DNA of 64,000 bases, taken from positions 14,617,564 to 14,681,563 of the forward strand of contig NC_049995.1 of assembly GCF_000003815.2 (NCBI RefSeq). The letters are read 5' to 3'. The DNA comes from Branchiostoma floridae (taxonomy: Eukaryota > Chordata > Leptocardii > Amphioxiformes > Branchiostomatidae). Positions 10,346 to 21,066 of this stretch are shown here, in pieces. Positions within the stretch are counted from its first letter, which is position 1. Each line of letters starts with the position of its first letter. The notes below the pieces were generated by a model, which was given only the letters and a program-made list of their open reading frames with translations, searched no databases and was not told the DNA's origin. The position numbers and the translations under genes were made by a program.

Positions 10346-12299
10346 TCCGAATTACAATTGTCCCTTTTTAAGTGGCAGGATAATAAATCCATGAGGATAT
10401 AAGGATACATGTGTGTAGAAGGCCTAGGGCTACCCTCAATATGTCTTCGCAGAAATGTGACAGGTTTATTAGATTTGAAATTTGTCTAATGCTTTTTGAC
10501 GTTACAGCCATCAAGGGGGATTTGAACACCAAATCTACACCCCACAGATAATGGGAACATAGTTATTGGAACGTAGTAAACAACCTAATCTTTCTTACAT
10601 AAGTGCACGTACATGCTTTCATCTTACTCACCACTTAGGCTGATGTCTTTATTTCCTTTAAAGTAAAGAGCACATACCACCATTATTTATCCACGAAATG
10701 TCTAGAGGAGATCATTACTTTCTCTGACATGTAAGAAAAACATATAAGGACATCGCGGCCAGTTTATGGTATCTTCTTTAGTGATGTGTTCCTTTCCAAC
10801 ATCTGTGAGATACATGCTTTAGGCAAGGTGCAACAATCCTCCTATCTATTAAGACGGTTTGCAGACAGGAAATAGCAATCACGAAAAGGCGTGTCTTTCT
10901 TAGTTGTTATTTCAATCCTACTGCTTGGCGCTAGGGCATCGGGTGTAGCGGGATGTCTCACAGGGCATGTTTAGAGTGGAGATGTAACATCCTACCGCAT
11001 GTCCAACGGCTTTGAACAGTGATCTACGAGGAGGCTTTGATGAGTCTCACGTGAAACCCGAGGCACAGGAGGAGGTTGCTGACACAGGCTATTTTTGTCT
11101 CGTCATACTCGCAACACGTGCAAACAAGAACTTCAAGACTTGTATCAAGAACTTGCCATAACAATGATAGAGAGATTTAAAGCATTAAAAATTAAGGACT
11201 TAAATTGCTACTGCAACTGACGGCTTCAATCTTTATATGGCCTCATTCGGTCAATATTGACCATGGCAAAATCCTAATTGATATCAGCCCTACAGCGTCG
11301 ACTGTGGCTAAACAGTCCTATACGAGCATTACATTCTCTGCCACATAGGGCACATCTGTAAGCTGACTCAGGTGTTCTTTTCACAGGATCCGCTTTTCTT
11401 CTGCCAAACGCATCAGTCTGGTTTCTCCTGATTTCTCATAAAGAAGATAACCATAACAATACTGTAGAATTCCAAAGAATTAAAGATTAATAAGGACTAT
11501 GTGACATTATCTGACTGGTTCGGTCCATAAGAAAACGGATTATAGGATGCACAATATATATAATCTTCTGTCTTTCCTCAATATAAACGAGGGACATGAT
11601 AATAAAAAGTGTAGATCATCTTCAACAGTATGTTTGTACATAGTATTATTAGTACAGAGAAAAATATGGTTAATATAGTTCTGAGCCTCGTAGTTTTCAG
11701 GTCACGCTTCCGCATACCAAATGGATGCCAGATGGTACACCCTTGGAAAGGAGGCCTGGATGACACATATGTTACATGTACTATGCAGTCTATACTATCC
11801 AAGTATGCACAATTGTGTACATAAGCCTAACCATGTCTTACTCCACAGATAGGGTAATTACAGACGGAAGCATGCGCTATACTACATCATATTTCATACA
11901 TCATACTACTACATACAAGAGTAGCTCTCAGAGCATTGGCAGCGTCTTGGGCAGTTCAAACTTGGCGCTCTACCAATTACTCATAGCTGTTCTCCCCAGT
12001 CATTGGTCAATGCTACATTCAAATGAACTTCCATATATGGTGTAGTCACGTGTTCTATTCCAAAAATAGCCTAGTTACCTAGTAACATAAACATCTGGTA
12101 CAAATACTCTATACGCCTTTTATCTTATCTGTCTCAGTCTCTTCTTCCAGTGTCCGGCAAAGTAAAAAAAAAATAGACTGGACATATTTTTTGAACGTGT
12201 TCGCCTTTTTCTTAGGCATTTTGGCATCAACAAAACTGGTACCTGTGAACTTGCTAATAAGGCTACCTAAGAATGATCATGAATGTCTTATCATTATGC
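10346..12299. other. Intergenic, no gene seen
   Basis: No domain-bearing frame. Small frames at 11578-12045 overlap each other on both strands and look random. Confidence 0.5.
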
Positions 12300-12592
12300 T
12301 ACGGTCACATTTCCAAACCGGAAGTTACCGGAATAAAAAAAAAAGCTACATTTATGAAGGATAGACATCCAAATTAAAAAGTAAAGCTGTTTATGGTCGT
12401 TTATCAGTTCACAAATTATGGCCACTACTTATTTTCTTTGCATTTTGTGTGTTTTAGGCCCTCTACATACTTCTAATTTGTTCACGAGAGCTGCCCAATC
12501 GGACCCCGGGTTGGAACTGTAACCGTAAAACTACCCCCAGCTTAGAGGAGCGAAAGTTGCCTGGTCGGTTCCCGTTTGGAAATGGGACCGTA
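12300..12592. mobile_element. TIR-bounded MITE, 293 bp
   Basis: The left end TACGGTCACATTTCCAAACC pairs with the inverted right end at 12573-12592 with few mismatches. An internal stretch near 12497-12535 resembles the right end again, suggesting internal duplication. Non-coding. Confidence 0.55.
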
Positions 12593-12977
12593 ACATTACC
12601 ATTATTTTTGAGGAGCTGTTGAAGATCTTGTTTGAGAGATTTATTAATTCTTTTGGCAAATTTCTTATCGAATATTGTGTTGACCCTTTCACCTCACCTA
12701 GTATTAGGCCACAGTAAGTAGCTATTGTGGATGACATCAGCGCGAATACAATGTTTTGGAAGGAATGAATGAGAGCCGATCTAAGTGACAAAAGTTTTAC
12801 TCAATGCGGCGCCCCTTTGTAATCAGTCCATCTGCATAATTCATCTCAGTTCGGGTAACGATGTTAGCCAGACCATGGCCACATGGGGTCGGCGTCATTG
12901 TCTTGGTGATGTCGGCATTTCTTAGTAATCGGTGACATCCCTAATTGATCTGAGTCGAAATGTCGCCGTGCTAATCA

Positions 12978-13529
12978 ATGCCAAAAACAACCCTTTGTTT
13001 ATTACCGACAGAACTCCGTATGTGGCCCGACCGCTGGCACGGCAAGGTGCCACGGTCATTACAGCAGCGCATCTCGTGGCGTTATAATGCATCGCAGACT
13101 TTTCGCTCTGAAATTTCTCGAGTTTTCGCTGAAGTCTTTCCTCTAACCTTGTCGGACGATTTGAACACGCTTGTCCCTAGTTTCATCTTGCTGGCCAAGC
13201 CACCACGTATACGCCCCGTCGGCGGAAACCGCTTCCCGTTCAGCGGAGCCAGCGCGCTAAGATCCCATAAACGTCGGCCTGTCCCCGGAGCCAGTCAGCC
13301 AGGTCTCCGTCGGATCATTCTTCGGTACCGGTCAATCACGTCCCCGTTCCGGTGTCTCCCTACAGAGCCCTTGCGAGGCCCCCAACATAGGACACAACTT
13401 TCGCGGTCTCAAGCCGGATTTCCTCCGAACTTGTTCGTACATACCCGGCGGCATTGCTTGGACAGTGCTTTGACAACGTACTCCCAGACTGTAGACTTCC
13501 TGACCCTTCTTGACCCGTCTTCAGCTTAG
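12978..13529 (+). CDS. Hypothetical ORF, possibly transposon-associated
   Basis: 183 codons, rich in R, P and S, with no recognised domain. It lies just upstream of, and on the same strand as, the SGNH-hydrolase pseudogene, and local GC is higher than in the surroundings, as in a former coding region. It may be part of the same mobile element. It could also be a chance frame. Confidence 0.3.
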   Translation: MPKTTLCLLPTELRMWPDRWHGKVPRSLQQRISWRYNASQTFRSEISRVFAEVFPLTLSDDLNTLVPSFILLAKPPRIRPVGGNRFPFSGASALRSHKRRPVPGASQPGLRRIILRYRSITSPFRCLPTEPLRGPQHRTQLSRSQAGFPPNLFVHTRRHCLDSALTTYSQTVDFLTLLDPSSA

Positions 13530-13643
13530 AGAGGAGAACATCCGGTCAACACCGATCAACTAGCCGAACCTTTATTCAGTGACCGAACTCAACTCCACGG
13601 TGAGCTGCCATATTGTTGTATCTTGTTACAAACTTGTCCTTTC

Positions 13644-14189
13644 ATGGATACTTCAACTATGAACATTGCCATTACCGGACACTCTTTTGTATCCCGACTG
13701 AAGTCATTTGTTCGGCGTCGTACTACGACAGCCACAAGACAAGCAATTTGTCCTTATTTTTGGGTATCTAACGTAGACATTTAGTTTCATGGCGTGCCGG
13801 GCTGCACCATCCCAAAATATTACGCTAGTGTGCTCCCGGTTCTGCAGCAAACCAGTCCTCACATTGTGTACGTAGAGCTAGGGCACAACGATATCTGTAG
13901 ACGCCAGTGGGCTCCGGAAACCATAGCTCATGATCTAGTAGCCTTGGCACGCAAAATCTCTGAAATCCATTCAGTTCGACAGGTGATTCTAGCTGAACCA
14001 ATCTGGCGATTCAAATCCCCCTGTAACATGCCGGACTTCCACTCACGCATCCATGATTTCCGCCCCCTCGTCGACGCTACCCCATCCGTTCACAGATGGT
14101 ACCACGCAAAGCTGTGGCAGAAAAACCCTAACTATTTCGTTTCAGATGGTATTTTTCTGAGCCATTCTCTTCAAATTGTTCCCAATTGA
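13644..14189 (+). pseudogene. SGNH/GDSL-type hydrolase domain, interrupted by one stop, probably from a retroelement
   Basis: One frame runs from ATG 13644 to the stop ending at 14189 and is broken only by TAG at 13782-13784. Before the break it has NIAITGHSFVSRL, resembling SGNH block I (G-[DH]-S). After it comes VELGHNDIC, which fits the block III G-x-N-D pattern. An SDGIFLSH segment near the end sits where the catalytic D-x-x-H is expected, with the order slightly altered. The length (~180 codons) fits a small SGNH domain. Such domains are known as accessory ORFs in some animal retroelements (for example Ngaro/DIRS-type and some non-LTR clades), which is my preferred source. No RT or tyrosine recombinase was found next to it. 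Confidence 0.55.
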
Positions 14190-14474
14190 AGGCTTGTTTT
14201 GTTAACCTTTTTTTCAATTGCTTCAATCGCGAGTTGGCTTTTTGCCCCGCGAAAGTAAGCTATGTTTGACACTGAAATCTGCATGACTATTGAGGGATAA
14301 AGTTTTGAGGGCGATGCTTCCGCAACATGTTTTACCATGTTCAGAGCCGAAGGCCGGGAGGCTCGGAGAAATTTTGAAATCTGGACCCTTTGAAACGCCA
14401 TTTCCCTGCATTTTCAGGGGTTCTATCTGGCATTTGACTTCGTGTGTATAGTATAACCTGATTACGAAGTATTT

Positions 14475-14642
14475 CTTGGTAACGCTTAATGGTGAAATCG
14501 GGATAACAAATAACGATTAACGTTGAATTAAAACGACCAATAACGCTTCACGAAGAATATACCGATAACGATTAACGTTGAATTAGAGCGGGTCGGTAAC
14601 GATTAACGGTGAATTAAAATGGCTCGTAACGCTTAACGGAAA
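14475..14642. repeat. Minisatellite, ~40-bp unit
   Basis: TAACGATTAACGTTGAATTA-type units recur at least four times with substitutions. The core AACG-N-TTAACG is conserved in each. Confidence 0.7.
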
Positions 14643-14768
14643 AAAGGCATGCGTCCTTGTCTAAGACTTCTGCGATGTCCACTCAACAGTCCTGTCATGT
14701 ATATTGTTATGGTTTATAACATTGCGTGCGTGTGTGTGTGTGTGTGTTCTCCCTCGATCCATTTACAG

Positions 14769-14898
14769 GCCGACCATACTTAACAAGAGCAATGATGACG
14801 ATGTTCACTTGGACTCCACAACACCGCCACGCCACACACTTGACTCATCTTTCTTTATTTGTGATATCTCAACATCAGCTCCTACAACATATCTTTAA
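14769..14898 (+). CDS. Terminal exon copy A of an unidentified gene
   Basis: The acceptor CGATCCATTTACAG precedes a frame PTILNKSNDDDVHLDSTTPP and onward, which closes with TAA at 14896-14898. Its start aligns with the exon at 15047 (PTILNKSNDDDVHL against LTIQDKSDNDEMYL), with matching phase and a similar intronic stretch (CTCTCGATCC-type). AATAAA signals follow at 14918-14923 and 14961-14966. Acidic residues suggest a cytoplasmic tail. Upstream exons were not identified. Confidence 0.45.
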
Positions 14899-14917
14899 TA
14901 GCTGTGACGAGCACCCA

Positions 14918-14966
14918 AATAAACGTACAACGACGATGACAAAGTTATGGGTGACTTTGGAATAAA
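14918..14966 (+). terminator. Two polyadenylation signals after terminal exon A
   Basis: AATAAA at 14918-14923 and at 14961-14966, 20 and 63 bases past the stop codon. Confidence 0.5.
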
Positions 14967-15046
14967 CCAAAGTATCAGTATCAGTATATTCGTTTTGTAT
15001 ATGAAACGGGCGATGTCATTTTTGTGTTCTCTCTCGATCCCAACAG

Positions 15047-15185
15047 ACTAACCATACAGGACAAGAGCGACAACGACGAGATGTACCTGACACCCGTACC
15101 TGTGTCCATCAGGACGAAACAGTTCCGTCACAAAGTCAGTCGAGTCCTTCCACTGCAAGTCGCTGAGACGAGCAGTATCGCTTGA
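15047..15185 (+). CDS. Terminal exon copy B of an unidentified gene
   Basis: A strong acceptor TTCTCTCTCGATCCCAACAG precedes a frame LTIQDKSDNDEMYLTPVPVS and onward, ending with TGA at 15183-15185. The first exon base completes a codon begun in the previous exon. The peptide is hydrophilic, with an acidic patch, a Tyr-containing MYLTPV stretch and basic residues after it, like a receptor tail. The gene family is unknown. Confidence 0.5.
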
Positions 15186-15189
15186 GGAG

Positions 15190-15870
15190 GAGCCGGAATA
15201 GACGTCTGTGCACCTTATAAAGTCGGGAAGGAGCTACACATCACCCAGAACCGCACCGTCCACAGAAGGAAGACAACGAGAGGGCCTAAGGAATGCCAGA
15301 ACAGTATAGCAGATATGGAGCAGCAAATCGATTGCACTGCCACAACCACAGAAAACCTAAAACTAGTTAGACAATTCACGGGCTGGTTTTGGCTGATTTA
15401 TACCATGAATATGTATATATAATGTGTATATATTATAGTAGTGGATTTTATATGTACAACAAAGAACCGTACATAAGTTTACCACAGCGACGACGGACCT
15501 AATCAAACCGGAGGTGTATGTACTAATGAAGAAAACCAACATAAGAATATGCAGAAGTGGCCATCGCTGGGAGGAGCCAGAATATACATTTGTGTGGCTT
15601 GAAAATTCTGAACAGAGGGGAGCCACACAACATCCAGAACAGCGCCATCTACAGAAGGAGGGCAACATGAGGGAAGTAGAGGCCAGTAGCAGAGCCAAGA
15701 CGTACAGCCGATAGATTGCGATCATACTTGTACATGTATAGATAACCTGACATGGCACCAGTTATAGAATTCACGGATTGACTGATTGATTGACTGTTTA
15801 TATCACGAATATGTATTTTAGTGTATACATTGTAGTAGTTGATTTTATATGTATATGAATGGACCGTAGA
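15190..15870. repeat. Tandem duplication of the terminal-exon/3' region (~370 bp, two copies)
   Basis: Both 15190-15475 and 15570-15870 carry GGAGGAGCC, then CCGTC/GCCATC-TACAGAAGGA, then ATTCACGG…GATTTTATATGTA. Just ahead of the second copy, 15485-15570 encodes EVYVLMKKTNIRI, which aligns with EMYLTPVPVSIRT of exon B. It is therefore a third, decayed exon copy. Confidence 0.55.
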
Positions 15871-16896
15871 TGAAATAACCGTTGTTTTGTGGTGTGACAA
15901 GACCTGTCTGTTTGATACGCCAAAATGTGACCACGAGATATAATGTATTTGTATGACAGAGAGTCAGAGAGTATAATTCAGAAGAGAAAGAGAGATCCGC
16001 AGCTAAGAACGAAGTTAGCGAGGCCAGCATTACTAGTATATAGTAACGTCAAACCATCTTAACAGTCTCCCCGTGCCCAGTGTACGGAAAACCTTGTCTC
16101 TGCGTCCTTCCTTTATTCTAGCTATACTAGTCTTCAAAGCAGAATCTAAACAACTTGAAACCCATTGGTTTCATGGCTTGTTTGAAACATGTGACTTATT
16201 AACTTTTCAAAATCAGGCTTTACGTAACCTGTATCTATATAGCCGGTATAACCTGGTATAACAGTCCTTCGGCGTAACACACCAGCTTCAATTCCAAACG
16301 ACAACCACCTGAAAGCACAACATTTCATATTTCATAAAAAGATATCGACAAAAATCTGTGACACATTGGTCTTCATTATTTTTTGACCTGGTGAAGCATA
16401 TTATCCCACCTTGTAAAAGCAAAGCTCAGAAGATATTGGCAAAAGTTGTGCTATATTGGTGTGGTCTTCTTTAAAACATCTTATTTTTCTATCACTCAAA
16501 ATCAGGCTCTCTATGACTCCGAACGATAACCACTTGACAGCATTTCATTCCATATTGTAAAAAGCACAGGCTTATAGAAGACATACGGCAAAAAGCTGGG
16601 ATATATTGGTTGCCATTGCAAATTCATAAAGCATGCGAAACATCGTAATAATCTGTGTGTACGGCTTATGATATGCAAGGAGCGCAGTCATTCCCGCCTA
16701 TGTGAAAAGACCGTTCCCTTAAATCATTAATCCTGAAAACAAAGAATGCCTCAACAAAGAAAAATAACAGCTAGAATAGTCTCCAATGACCACTGTATGG
16801 ACGACACCCCTGCGGTTTAGCCAAAAATCAATTCCCAAGGGAATGCATTCGTGGAATTTTCAAAATTCTTTCAAAGCGATCGTAATACTGTAGAAA
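15871..16896. repeat. Intergenic with a ~220-bp direct duplication and a LINE-tail scrap
   Basis: 16280-16500 and 16505-16640 share CCAAACGACAACCACCTGAA-type and GACATTGGT/ATATTGGT blocks. On the minus strand 16213-16288 matches the retroelement 3' tail at 46330-46440 (GAAGCTGGTGTGTTACG and GGCTATATAGATACAG). No gene is seen; a small frame at 16897-17100 is unsupported. Confidence 0.5.
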
Positions 16897-17098
16897 ATGC
16901 CTCCGCCCCTGAGGCGTCGCCAAAAAATGGAGGAGCAGGGCAAAAACAACGCCCTAAAACGTGGAGTAAAAATAGGGATAATGCAGAACACGATGAATAA
17001 TTATTTTTCAACTTCCAAAAAGCCAATAAAGACTTTCAATGTCGGTTTCGGAGAAATAGGAGCCAGTGATTCCGAGAACCAATCAATTGAATTAGTGT

Positions 17099-17260
17099 GA
17101 GCTAAGACTAGCTACTCCTTGTCTACTTCTAGACTTCCAACAGTTTGTGGAGGAATATTGATGATCCTTGTTCCATTGGTGGGGGACTCAAGGATTCTGT
17201 AACAATCCCACAGTCGCGACTTAAAATTGTAACACTGCGATGCTACTCTTTTTATCAACA
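17099..17260 (-). pseudogene. Tandem decayed copy of the BTB-kelch C-terminus
   Basis: CTACTTCTAGACTTCCAACA through CTGTAACAATCCCACAGTCG to AACACTGCGATGC matches the gene end at 17418-17545 at high identity (GATCCTGTAACAATCCCATA, TAGCACTGCGTTGC), with frame-breaking changes. It lies immediately downstream of the real gene. Confidence 0.65.
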
Positions 17261-17402
17261 TTGATAGAATAATGATGTTTTGCTAAGATAGTGAGTTTAG
17301 ATTTACGTCTGTAAATGGAAGGGACAATTACAAGGATGCTTCTCGTGATTATGATGATGATGATGATCAACATAATCTCATTTCACAGTGATCTGATGAT
17401 AC

Positions 17403-18773
17403 CTAAGAGCATTGCTCATCGTCCACTTCTAGATTTCGTTGAGATATGTTGATGAGCCTTGTTCTCATGTATCCGTTGCTAGGAGACCCAGGGATCCTGT
17501 AACAATCCCATAGTCGCGACTTTACATTGTAGCACTGCGTTGCGTTCGAACTCACCATAAACACTGTATCACCAAGAGCCACACAATCATCTAAGTACTG
17601 CTCCGAATACGTTTTAAACAAGGTCGACCATTGGCCGGTGGTTACGTTGTAGCATGTAAAATCTCCAGGTCGCCCACCAATCAGGTAGAGTGTATCGTCA
17701 ACGGCTGCCATGCTAAAGACAAAGCGACTTTTCCTAACAGTGCTTACTCGCCTCCACTGTCCAGTACATTGTAACAGCGAGTAGAGTTTTTCGCCATTAT
17801 CAAATGATAGCGTTATGTATATCTTCTCCATACAAACTGCTACACATGGTCGTATCATATCGGTAGGTAGAGGTTCAAGTTTTTTCCACGACCCTTTGCG
17901 TAGATCGTAGGCTTCTACCGAGTTTATGGCTTTAGTCTCAGTCCCAGAAGATCCGTGCAGTTTATTGCCGCCAATAGCGTAGAGAGTGTTTCCAAGTCCT
18001 ACAAAGGCGAAGTTAGCTCGCAGTTCTATCATTGGTGGGAACGGTGTCCACTTGTTCGTTAGCACGTCGAAACACAAGGACGCTTTCTGCATCTGGTCGC
18101 TTTTGAATGACGTAAAACCGCCGGTGAGGAACAGATAGTTGTGTAAAACGGCCACCCCGCATGCGTTAGTCGAAAAAGATGATGGGACGTCACAATATGG
18201 CGTCCAGTCGCCATTTTTCTCGTCCAACAGGTGCATGATTCGAGGGGTGTCTTCTGTCAGATGGACGTCTTTGTTGTACGATCCGATTGTACATATCGTG
18301 TCCTTCCCGCCAAATCTGAGGGACAGAACAGATTCTTGCTGTTCTTCTGTCAGCCTGTCGTACGTTTCAGACTGTAACAGCTGCAGATAGTTTCTACTGA
18401 GATATTGAAAAGTGGCTTTTTCAAGGTCACGTAGAAAGTGTAATTCGGCCACAGCAAACATTTCAGAGGCGTTTTCAACTGTAAGACTGACCTTGGCATG
18501 GTTGATGACGTCATCCATTTGTAGGAAAATTGCAGTCGTCAGGATTTCCTGCGTCGTTGACTGGTCAAGTGTCAGCTGACCTGTTCGAAAGAAGTCGAGC
18601 AATTCTCTGATGACGTTGACCGTGACGTCATGTAGCACCACGGAATCCTGGGTAGCTTCGCGCATGCCCGAAGAGAACATGGCGCGGAAGTACTGGCTGT
18701 GATTCATCAATGCTTGTTTGTCAACAAGTATTTCTTCATCCTCTACAATAAGTGAGACCGTCTCTTCTTCCAT
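17403..18773 (-). CDS. BTB-kelch (KLHL-like) protein, single coding exon
   Basis: 456 aa. Residues 1-95 form a BTB domain (VDKQALMNHSQYFRAMFSSGMRE is the classic core) but start right at strand one, so the usual N-terminal dimer helix is missing. Residues ~96-150 are a short BACK-like segment (ENASEMFAVAELHFLRDLEKA), about half the normal length. Residues ~200-430 form about five kelch blades, with GG at 218-219, 268-269 and 366-367 and paired W/Y positions; some blades are degenerate. The family serves mainly as substrate adaptors for Cullin-3 ubiquitin ligases, so a cytosolic adaptor role is inferred. ATG 18773 is chosen as the first Met. The coding sequence has no intron. The 3' end has decayed duplicates nearby. 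Confidence 0.88.
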   Translation of the reverse strand: MEEETVSLIVEDEEILVDKQALMNHSQYFRAMFSSGMREATQDSVVLHDVTVNVIRELLDFFRTGQLTLDQSTTQEILTTAIFLQMDDVINHAKVSLTVENASEMFAVAELHFLRDLEKATFQYLSRNYLQLLQSETYDRLTEEQQESVLSLRFGGKDTICTIGSYNKDVHLTEDTPRIMHLLDEKNGDWTPYCDVPSSFSTNACGVAVLHNYLFLTGGFTSFKSDQMQKASLCFDVLTNKWTPFPPMIELRANFAFVGLGNTLYAIGGNKLHGSSGTETKAINSVEAYDLRKGSWKKLEPLPTDMIRPCVAVCMEKIYITLSFDNGEKLYSLLQCTGQWRRVSTVRKSRFVFSMAAVDDTLYLIGGRPGDFTCYNVTTGQWSTLFKTYSEQYLDDCVALGDTVFMVSSNATQCYNVKSRLWDCYRIPGSPSNGYMRTRLINISQRNLEVDDEQCS

Positions 18774-18802
18774 TGATTATATCACCAACGGTACGTTATC
18801 GT
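18774..18802 (-). other. 5' UTR piece of the kelch gene with splice acceptor
   Basis: On the minus strand CTATTTTTTTCAG ends just before 18802, 29 bases upstream of the ATG. It is a strong acceptor, suggesting a non-coding first exon further right. Confidence 0.5.
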
Positions 18803-19070
18803 CTGAAAAAAATAGAAACACAAATCAGACTAAACGAATCAGTAAGTAGTTTGTGAAAGTAAAAAATAATAACAATAATTTCAATGCAAATTCATACCCG
18901 AAGGCTAATTGCAAATAAAGTAAGAAAACAACAATAATAAAAAAATGATAATATGTATGGGATACAGTAACGAAAAAAGGGGAAACAAAACATAAAAACC
19001 TATGCCTAATGCATGTAATGTGATATCATTACCAATAATGTACGTTGCGCCATCGTTATTCTTCTTTTAG

Positions 19071-20460
19071 ATTGTTGCAAAACAAATCAAACAAATGAAC
19101 AACAGTTATCAGAATTGTTAATCAATGCAGTAAATATAAGTAGCCTTCAATTTGAAGCTCTCCGTGTACAACAGGACTTACACAAACGTAACATACCATG
19201 CTGGTTATCCAATGTTAGTAAAATCCTGGAGGAGTCAGGTTTTGCCTACCTATTGATTAACAGTGATCGCAACACTTCATTTGCCCAGTCCGAAGTAAAA
19301 CAAAGACTAAAAGACAACTTTATTCAAAACTTCTTCTCAGATCTTAACTCTCCTGGCACGAAGGAAAACCAAGGAAATAAGTTAAGAACTTACAGAAAAT
19401 TTAAGCATTCGTATGGAAGAGAAAAATATCTTGATATATCAAATTTTAGATATCGCCGGGCCATGACCAAACTAAGGATAAGCGATCATCCACTGGAAAT
19501 TGAAGCTGGTAGATATAACCGAACTCCTCCTGATGATAGACTATGTATATTTTGCGATAAGAGTTTCATGTATGTAGAAAACGAAAGTACACTTTGTCCT
19601 AGAGTGTTCGCTGTACAAAGATCTGCGAAATGCATTCGCTAATGATACACATATAGATAAAAAATATGCGCACCTGACGAAGGAAAATCTGTTCAAATAC
19701 CTTATGTCATCATCTAACTACGATATACTGTAAGCTCGTCCACGCATGTTTTAAGAAGAGAGAAGAAACATGTAAACTGTAATATATATGTATTACTTAC
19801 TATGTACCAAACTGACTGCATTTAGCCCCAATGGGGCATGAATATGCAATAAACTTCATTGTCATTGTCATTGTCATTGTCATTATATATGTCTAGGTGT
19901 GCGTGCCTAAAGCTATTATCTTTAATTACAATTGCTTCAGAATTGCTTTCCAATTGTTACAAAACTGATTGAACGAATAAACTACAGTATTAAGAACTAA
20001 TAATCAATGCGTTAAATAGTATATCAGTGTATGCGTGCATGCCTAAAGCTATTGTGTTTAATTACAATTGCTTCATAATTGCTTTCCGATTGTTACAAAA
20101 CTAATTGTACAGAATTATAGTAATAAGAATTGTTAATCAATGCGTTAAATATAAAAGTGTATGCGTGCATGCCTAGAGCTATTGTCTTAAATTACAATTG
20201 CTTCAGAATTGCTCTCCTATTGTTACATAACTGATTGAACAAATAAACTACAGTAATGAGAACTGTTAATCAATGCGCTAAATATATAAGTGTATGCGTG
20301 CATGCCCAAAGCTATTGCCTTTAATGAAAATTGCTCCATAGTATTTTATTGGCTCATTAATCTAATATAATCTCGCGGATAGACAATGCGTTGAATACAA
20401 AAGAAACTATTGATTTTAATGAAAATTCCATGAGAGTTTTGTTGGCTCATTAAGCGCATA
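19071..20460. repeat. ~132-bp satellite, about 4-5 units, interrupted
   Basis: TTGTTACAAAACTGATTG-type starts occur at about 19073, 19956, 20091 and 20222, each followed by AATCAATGCGTTAAATATA, then GTGTATGCGTGCATGCC and ATTACAATTGCTTCAGAATT. The first unit is split after AAATATA by the retroelement at 19139-19884. Diverged half-units continue to ~20460. Confidence 0.8.
19139..19884 (+). mobile_element. 5'-truncated non-LTR retrotransposon 3' end, frameshifted
   Basis: Codes for the C-terminal end of a non-LTR polymerase: LRTYRKFKHSYGREKYL, RRAMTKLRISDHPLEIEAGR, then a CxxC zinc-knuckle-like RLCIFCDKS. The frame breaks near 19590, and the last part continues in another frame to TAA at 19731-19733. 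A 3' UTR with AATAAA (19848-19853) ends in a (CATTGT)n tail. The first seven or so residues of the visible ORF (LINAVNI) belong to the host satellite, which fixes the 5' junction near 19139. Catalytic RT motifs are absent. Confidence 0.8.
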
Positions 20461-20696
20461 TGATGTAGCGGATTAATTGCCCAAGACGTTCAATTTTGTT
20501 GCTTTCTGCGGGACGATAATTTGGTCGTAAATCAAGGCAACTTTGACAGGGGCTGCCTGACGGCTGCTAGGCGAGACAGGTGAATCGATACGAACGCAAG
20601 TATTTACAATCTTCACTGTAAGTAATAAACGGTTTTATAGCTTCTCTAGGTATGAAAGTGAGAAATTGCAAGTCGACTGTTTGCTGTACAATTAAA

Positions 20697-20830
20697 TCAC
20701 ACACACGCACACACACACACACAAACACTCACACAGAGAGAGAGAGAAACATGCAGACACACACACAGGCAAACACACATACGCGAGCGCGTATATATGT
20801 GCACAAACACACACACACACACACATACTG
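20697..20830. repeat. (CA)n-rich microsatellite
   Basis: Interrupted CACACA runs with a short GAGAGA stretch in the middle. Open frames through it are artefacts of the dinucleotide repeat. Confidence 0.9.
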
Positions 20831-21066
20831 CGTATGTATATTGTTTTTGGATTGAACGCAACTGCCTACAGTATGTATTAGAATTTACCAAAGCGTTAAC
20901 CATCTGTAGCCATCTTCTATCGATTATCTGCTTCACATCTACAGCATTCGCACACTTCGGATCAATCCCCATCTGGCAAGGTTGATGTTAGAGATATCCC
21001 TCTGTTTCTGTTAGACAAAAATTGAGCGCTACAGTAGCGTTGTTTATTACTGCTCCGCTTACGCAT

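Noticed and set aside
10985-11160. Frame with DTGYFC resembling an Ig-domain Cys motif
   Set aside because: Spacing does not fit D-x-G-x-Y-x-C, there is no start, and no flanking Ig residues or splice sites.
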